Source: Sclerodactyla briareus
Lineage: Eukaryota; Echinodermata; Holothuroidea; Dendrochirotida; Sclerodactylidae
Assembly (NCBI GenBank): GCA_026419785.1
Contig: JAODTK010000954.1
Location: 62,001 to 126,000 of the forward strand
Length of the DNA stretch: 64,000 bases
Reading direction: 5' to 3'
Shown: one piece after another, positions 60,985-64,000 of the stretch
Layout: every line of letters begins with the position of its first letter
Numbering within the stretch: the first letter of the stretch is position 1
Translations under genes and position numbers: made by a program
Notes under the pieces: generated by a model
What the model was told of the DNA's origin: nothing
The model's input: the letters and a program-made list of their open reading frames with translations, nothing else
Database searches by the model: none

Positions 60985-62375
60985 CCATCCCGCTATACAA
61001 TGGATATAGTGTTTCATGCAAGTACCAAGGGTGATGCCAGAGTCAAACAGATACTTGAGGGAGAATAAGACATGCCTCCCAAAGGTATATCCTAACGGAT
61101 GATACCAGAACAGAGCCAAAACAATACTCAAGGGTGGAGAAGGACATGCCTCACAGAAGCATAATCCTAACAGATGATACCAGAACAGAGCGGAACAGAT
61201 ACTCACGGGTGAAGAAGACATGGCCTCACAGAGTATAATCAACAGGGGGGGGGAAAATGATCCAGGACAGAGCCCAAACGCTACCAAGGGTGGAAGAAGA
61301 CATGACTCCACAGAAGTATAATCCTAACGATAATACCAGACGAGCAAAACAGATACTCAAGGGGAAAGGAGACATGCCTCACAGAAGATAACCTAAACGA
61401 TGATACCAGAACCGAGCAAAGAGCATACTCAAAGGGGCAAGAAGGACATGCCGCACAGAAAGTATAATCCTACGGATGATACCAGAACAGAGCCAAACAG
61501 AATACTGAGAGAGGATAAGACAGCCTAACCAGAGGTTAATTCCTAACAGGTGATACCAGAACAGGCAAGACAGATACTTAAGGGAGAATAAAGACAAGCC
61601 TCCCAGAGGTATACTCCTAAGATGATTACCAGAACAGGCCAAACAGATACTCAAGGGGTTTTTGGTAAAGAAGACCATGCCTCACAAAAAGTACAATCCA
61701 ACAGATGTGATACCAGAACTAGCGGAACAGGATACCCAAGAGAGGGAGAAGACATGTTTCACAGAGGTATCATCCTACTGAACATACCAGAACAGAGCCA
61801 AGCAGATACTCAAGGGACAAAGACAACATGCCTCCAGAGGTATAATCCTAACAGACGATACCAGAACAGAGCCAAACAGAGACTAATGGACAAAGGAAAA
61901 ACATGTTTCACAGGGTAAATCCTCAAATATGATCCCAGAACAGTCAGCCAACAGACAGATAATCAAGTGGGAAAGGGACCATGTTTCACAGAGAATAATC
62001 ATGACAGACGAGGTGACAGAACAGAGTAAAACAGATACTCAAGGGAGGCAGGAAGAAGACACGCCTCCACAGAGGTATTATAATCTAGCAGACGATGACA
62101 GTAAGAGAAAACAGATACTCAGGGGATCAAGAAGACACACTTCAGGAGTACTAATCCTAACAGACGATGACAAACAGTCAAACCGATACTCAAGGGATGA
62201 AAAAAGAAACAGAGTATAATCCTAACAGGCAATAACCAGAACAGATTCAAACCAGATATTCAACGTGATGCTGGAATTGAGTCAAACATATTCAGAGAGA
62301 AAGGAGACCACCTCACGGAGGTATAACCTATATAAAATAGGTAATGCCGGAATAGAGTCAAACAGAACTAGAGAG
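60985..62375 (+). repeat. ~74-bp minisatellite array, second family
   Basis: About 18-19 units with the order ACAGATACTCAAGGG, AGAAGACATGCCTCACAGA, GTATAATCCTAACAG and ATGATACCAGAACAGAGCC. The sequence is unrelated to the 53-57 kb array although the period is about the same. Short open frames on both strands are repeat translations. It is AG-rich on the plus strand. Confidence 0.93.
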
Positions 62376-64000
62376 AGTGTAGTAAGATGTTAATGTTTCC
62401 TTTTGTACAGTGCATAGAACTTGTAGGAGATGCGCTTTATAAATATGGGTATGTATGTGAGCATGTCATGTGTTTATGTATGCAAGGATGTCAACAGTCA
62501 GGTGATATGCTAAAGTCAAAGAAATGCCATAACAAGGTTTTTTTGACATGCAGGGATTCTCAAAGTGTTAGGTCTGTGTTTTTAGCATATACTTTTCATC
62601 ATGTCCCAGTTGCATTATAAGAACTCTCCATAACGATGGAATTTTAAACTTCCCTCAATCGGCTTAACGTCTTGTTACCCTAGCCAGTATAAGATGTGAG
62701 GGCAATACATATTGCACACACGGAACCCTTCAGATATTTCTTATCTGAAGTTACTGTGGGCGGCGGTCGTTGCCGTCAGTCCATAGACTTGGTATCACCT
62801 GTTGTAGCGCCACCGTGGGAATTGGAGCACACTGAATACAGTAAGCGTAGTGAACAGTAAGTAGGTGAGGACACGTGTTCCCAGCAAGGCTACGTTTTAA
62901 AAAGTAGTGTCCAGCAATTGGGCTTAGTGAGTAGCACATACAGCTTCGCATGTACGTAGGATTAAAGCTGCGAAGTCCGCAGCGGCTGGGATATATTCGG
63001 CAAATAAGGCCAACTACCACAGGATTGCAAACAAATGGTGGGAGTTTTAACAATTTAACAGGTTGCGGATAAAGCTGCGCATACGTGGTGACTGGGATGA
63101 GCAAAAAATACAAGTATGACAGCACGGGATTTTTGTAATTTTAATAGGTACCAGGATATGGTAGCCAATACCAGTAATTTCCACCAGTACCAGTAATGTA
63201 ACTTTGCATTTGACCGTCGTACTGCGAAGTACCGAGGTTGCGAGAGTACAATACAATTACCGGATGATGCGCAGGTGCTCTTAATTTAATATCAACACTA
63301 CACACCGACATGGTATGGGTGATGTGCAGGTGCAATTGAAAGTGGAGTATAACTCCATGAGAGGGCTTACAGAGGCAGTGGCTTGATATTACAAGACCAA
63401 TACGCATATTTCACAGGACCAAATAACTCCAATCCAAAATTAATATTTACCCCTCTACACTGCAGCGGTAGACTACGGGCATATTCTAAAATTACAAAAT
63501 GAAGAAGTCTCACACAACAGTTTAATTAACAGCGCAAAAGTAATTTCCCCTCCAACGAATTAGGCCTTTATCAAGTAGTCCAGGCAAATTGGTATGTACG
63601 ACTTTTGACGGAGTACGATAAGGTACTACATTGGCCTGTTAGCGCTTTAAGATAGACAAAAAACAGGTGGCCATGCAAGCCGAACATATGGCAAAATGGC
63701 CAAATTTAATTAGTAAACAAGGTTAATTTATTAGTCACTGATATATGTGTCATGCTATGTTGTAAGAAGGACAGTATGATACAAATCATCGTTCAAGCCC
63801 AAATGAACACCAGTGGCAATTCTGAACAAGTTATGTATATCTTCATCTTTATATGTCCCTGATTTCATTTTGGAAATTTTCAGAGAAGTTAATCCAGCAT
63901 TCTCATTGTTTGACCTGAATGTATTCTGTCAAATTCAGCCTACCTTACCCGTTTGACTTGGCCGTGTATGAAGCCAAATGTACACCAGTTGCAGTCATGG
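62376..64000. other. Unassigned right edge
   Basis: No recognised exon, RNA or tandem array. A plus frame at 62,387-62,620 and minus frames at 62,751-63,407 have no recognisable domain and no convincing splice context. Confidence 0.4.

Noticed and set aside
60985-62375. Direct repeats at 61-62.4 kb as a CRISPR-like array
   Set aside because: Whole units repeat without unique spacers, copies vary along their full length, and the genome is eukaryotic.
62751-63407. Minus-strand frames of 124 and 88 residues as upstream exons of the EGF gene
   Set aside because: Cysteines occur but without EGF spacing, and no acceptor-donor pair in phase 1 was found.
1-64000. Bacterial or phage-type defence or biosynthetic system
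   Set aside because: There are no compact operons, Shine-Dalgarno-led frames or prokaryotic protein families. All supported coding sequence is metazoan EGF exons or eukaryotic LINE remnants.

Overview
The window is nuclear DNA from a metazoan. It is AT-rich, intron-dominated and repeat-laden, with no bacterial operons, CRISPR, rRNA or tRNA that I can see. Calcium-binding-type EGF modules on phase-1 exons, CR1/L2-like non-LTR retrotransposons and long interspersed repeats ending in hairpins point to a marine invertebrate, most likely a deuterostome such as an echinoderm, hemichordate or lancelet. The exact group cannot be fixed from sequence alone.

One host gene can be reconstructed. It lies on the minus strand and covers most of the window. 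Five exons are recognised in transcription order: 59.3-59.0 kb (EGF modules), 44.2-43.96 kb (EGF), 31.41-31.19 kb (EGF), 23.68-23.63 kb (a 53-nt micro-exon) and 16.82-16.61 kb (transmembrane segment, about 40-residue cytoplasmic tail, stop). Four exons can be joined in phase 1. The joins at 44/31 kb and 31/23.6 kb rebuild complete EGF modules across the splice sites. The N-terminal exons probably lie beyond the right edge. No second host gene is supported; almost every long reading frame elsewhere comes from a tandem repeat or a dead retrotransposon.

Region by region: 0.2-1.9 kb is a minus-strand LINE remnant. 1.97-5.8 kb is a ~310-bp satellite that carries an L2/CR1-like LINE insertion in three monomers. 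5.9-9.1 kb is a CpG-rich block of unknown nature. 9.8-12 kb is a ~1.1-kb tandem duplication. 12.8-14.2 kb holds copies of a composite hairpin-ended repeat. 16.6-59.3 kb is the EGF gene. Its introns hold a 54/57/45-bp minisatellite (19-23.2 kb), a CR1-like LINE on the plus strand (26.5-30.2 kb), more composite repeats (25.3, 37.4, 45.4, 47.6 and 52.8 kb), a ~310-bp satellite array (38.7-42.1 kb), an L2-like LINE fragment (44.5-45.4 kb) and a 74-bp minisatellite (53.4-57.8 kb). 61-62.4 kb is a second, unrelated ~74-bp minisatellite.

Single-base deletions interrupt nearly every coding frame and repeat copy. In two EGF exons one or two one-base corrections restore both frame and exon length modulo 3. 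This looks like an unpolished long-read assembly rather than a pseudogene, but the sequence alone cannot prove it.

The most novel material is a pair of repeat families with the same plan: internal tandem repeats, then a microsatellite, then a terminal hairpin. The plan resembles HINE/DINE-1 or bivalve pearl-type elements. One family also carries a dense cluster of nuclear-receptor-like half-sites in each monomer.
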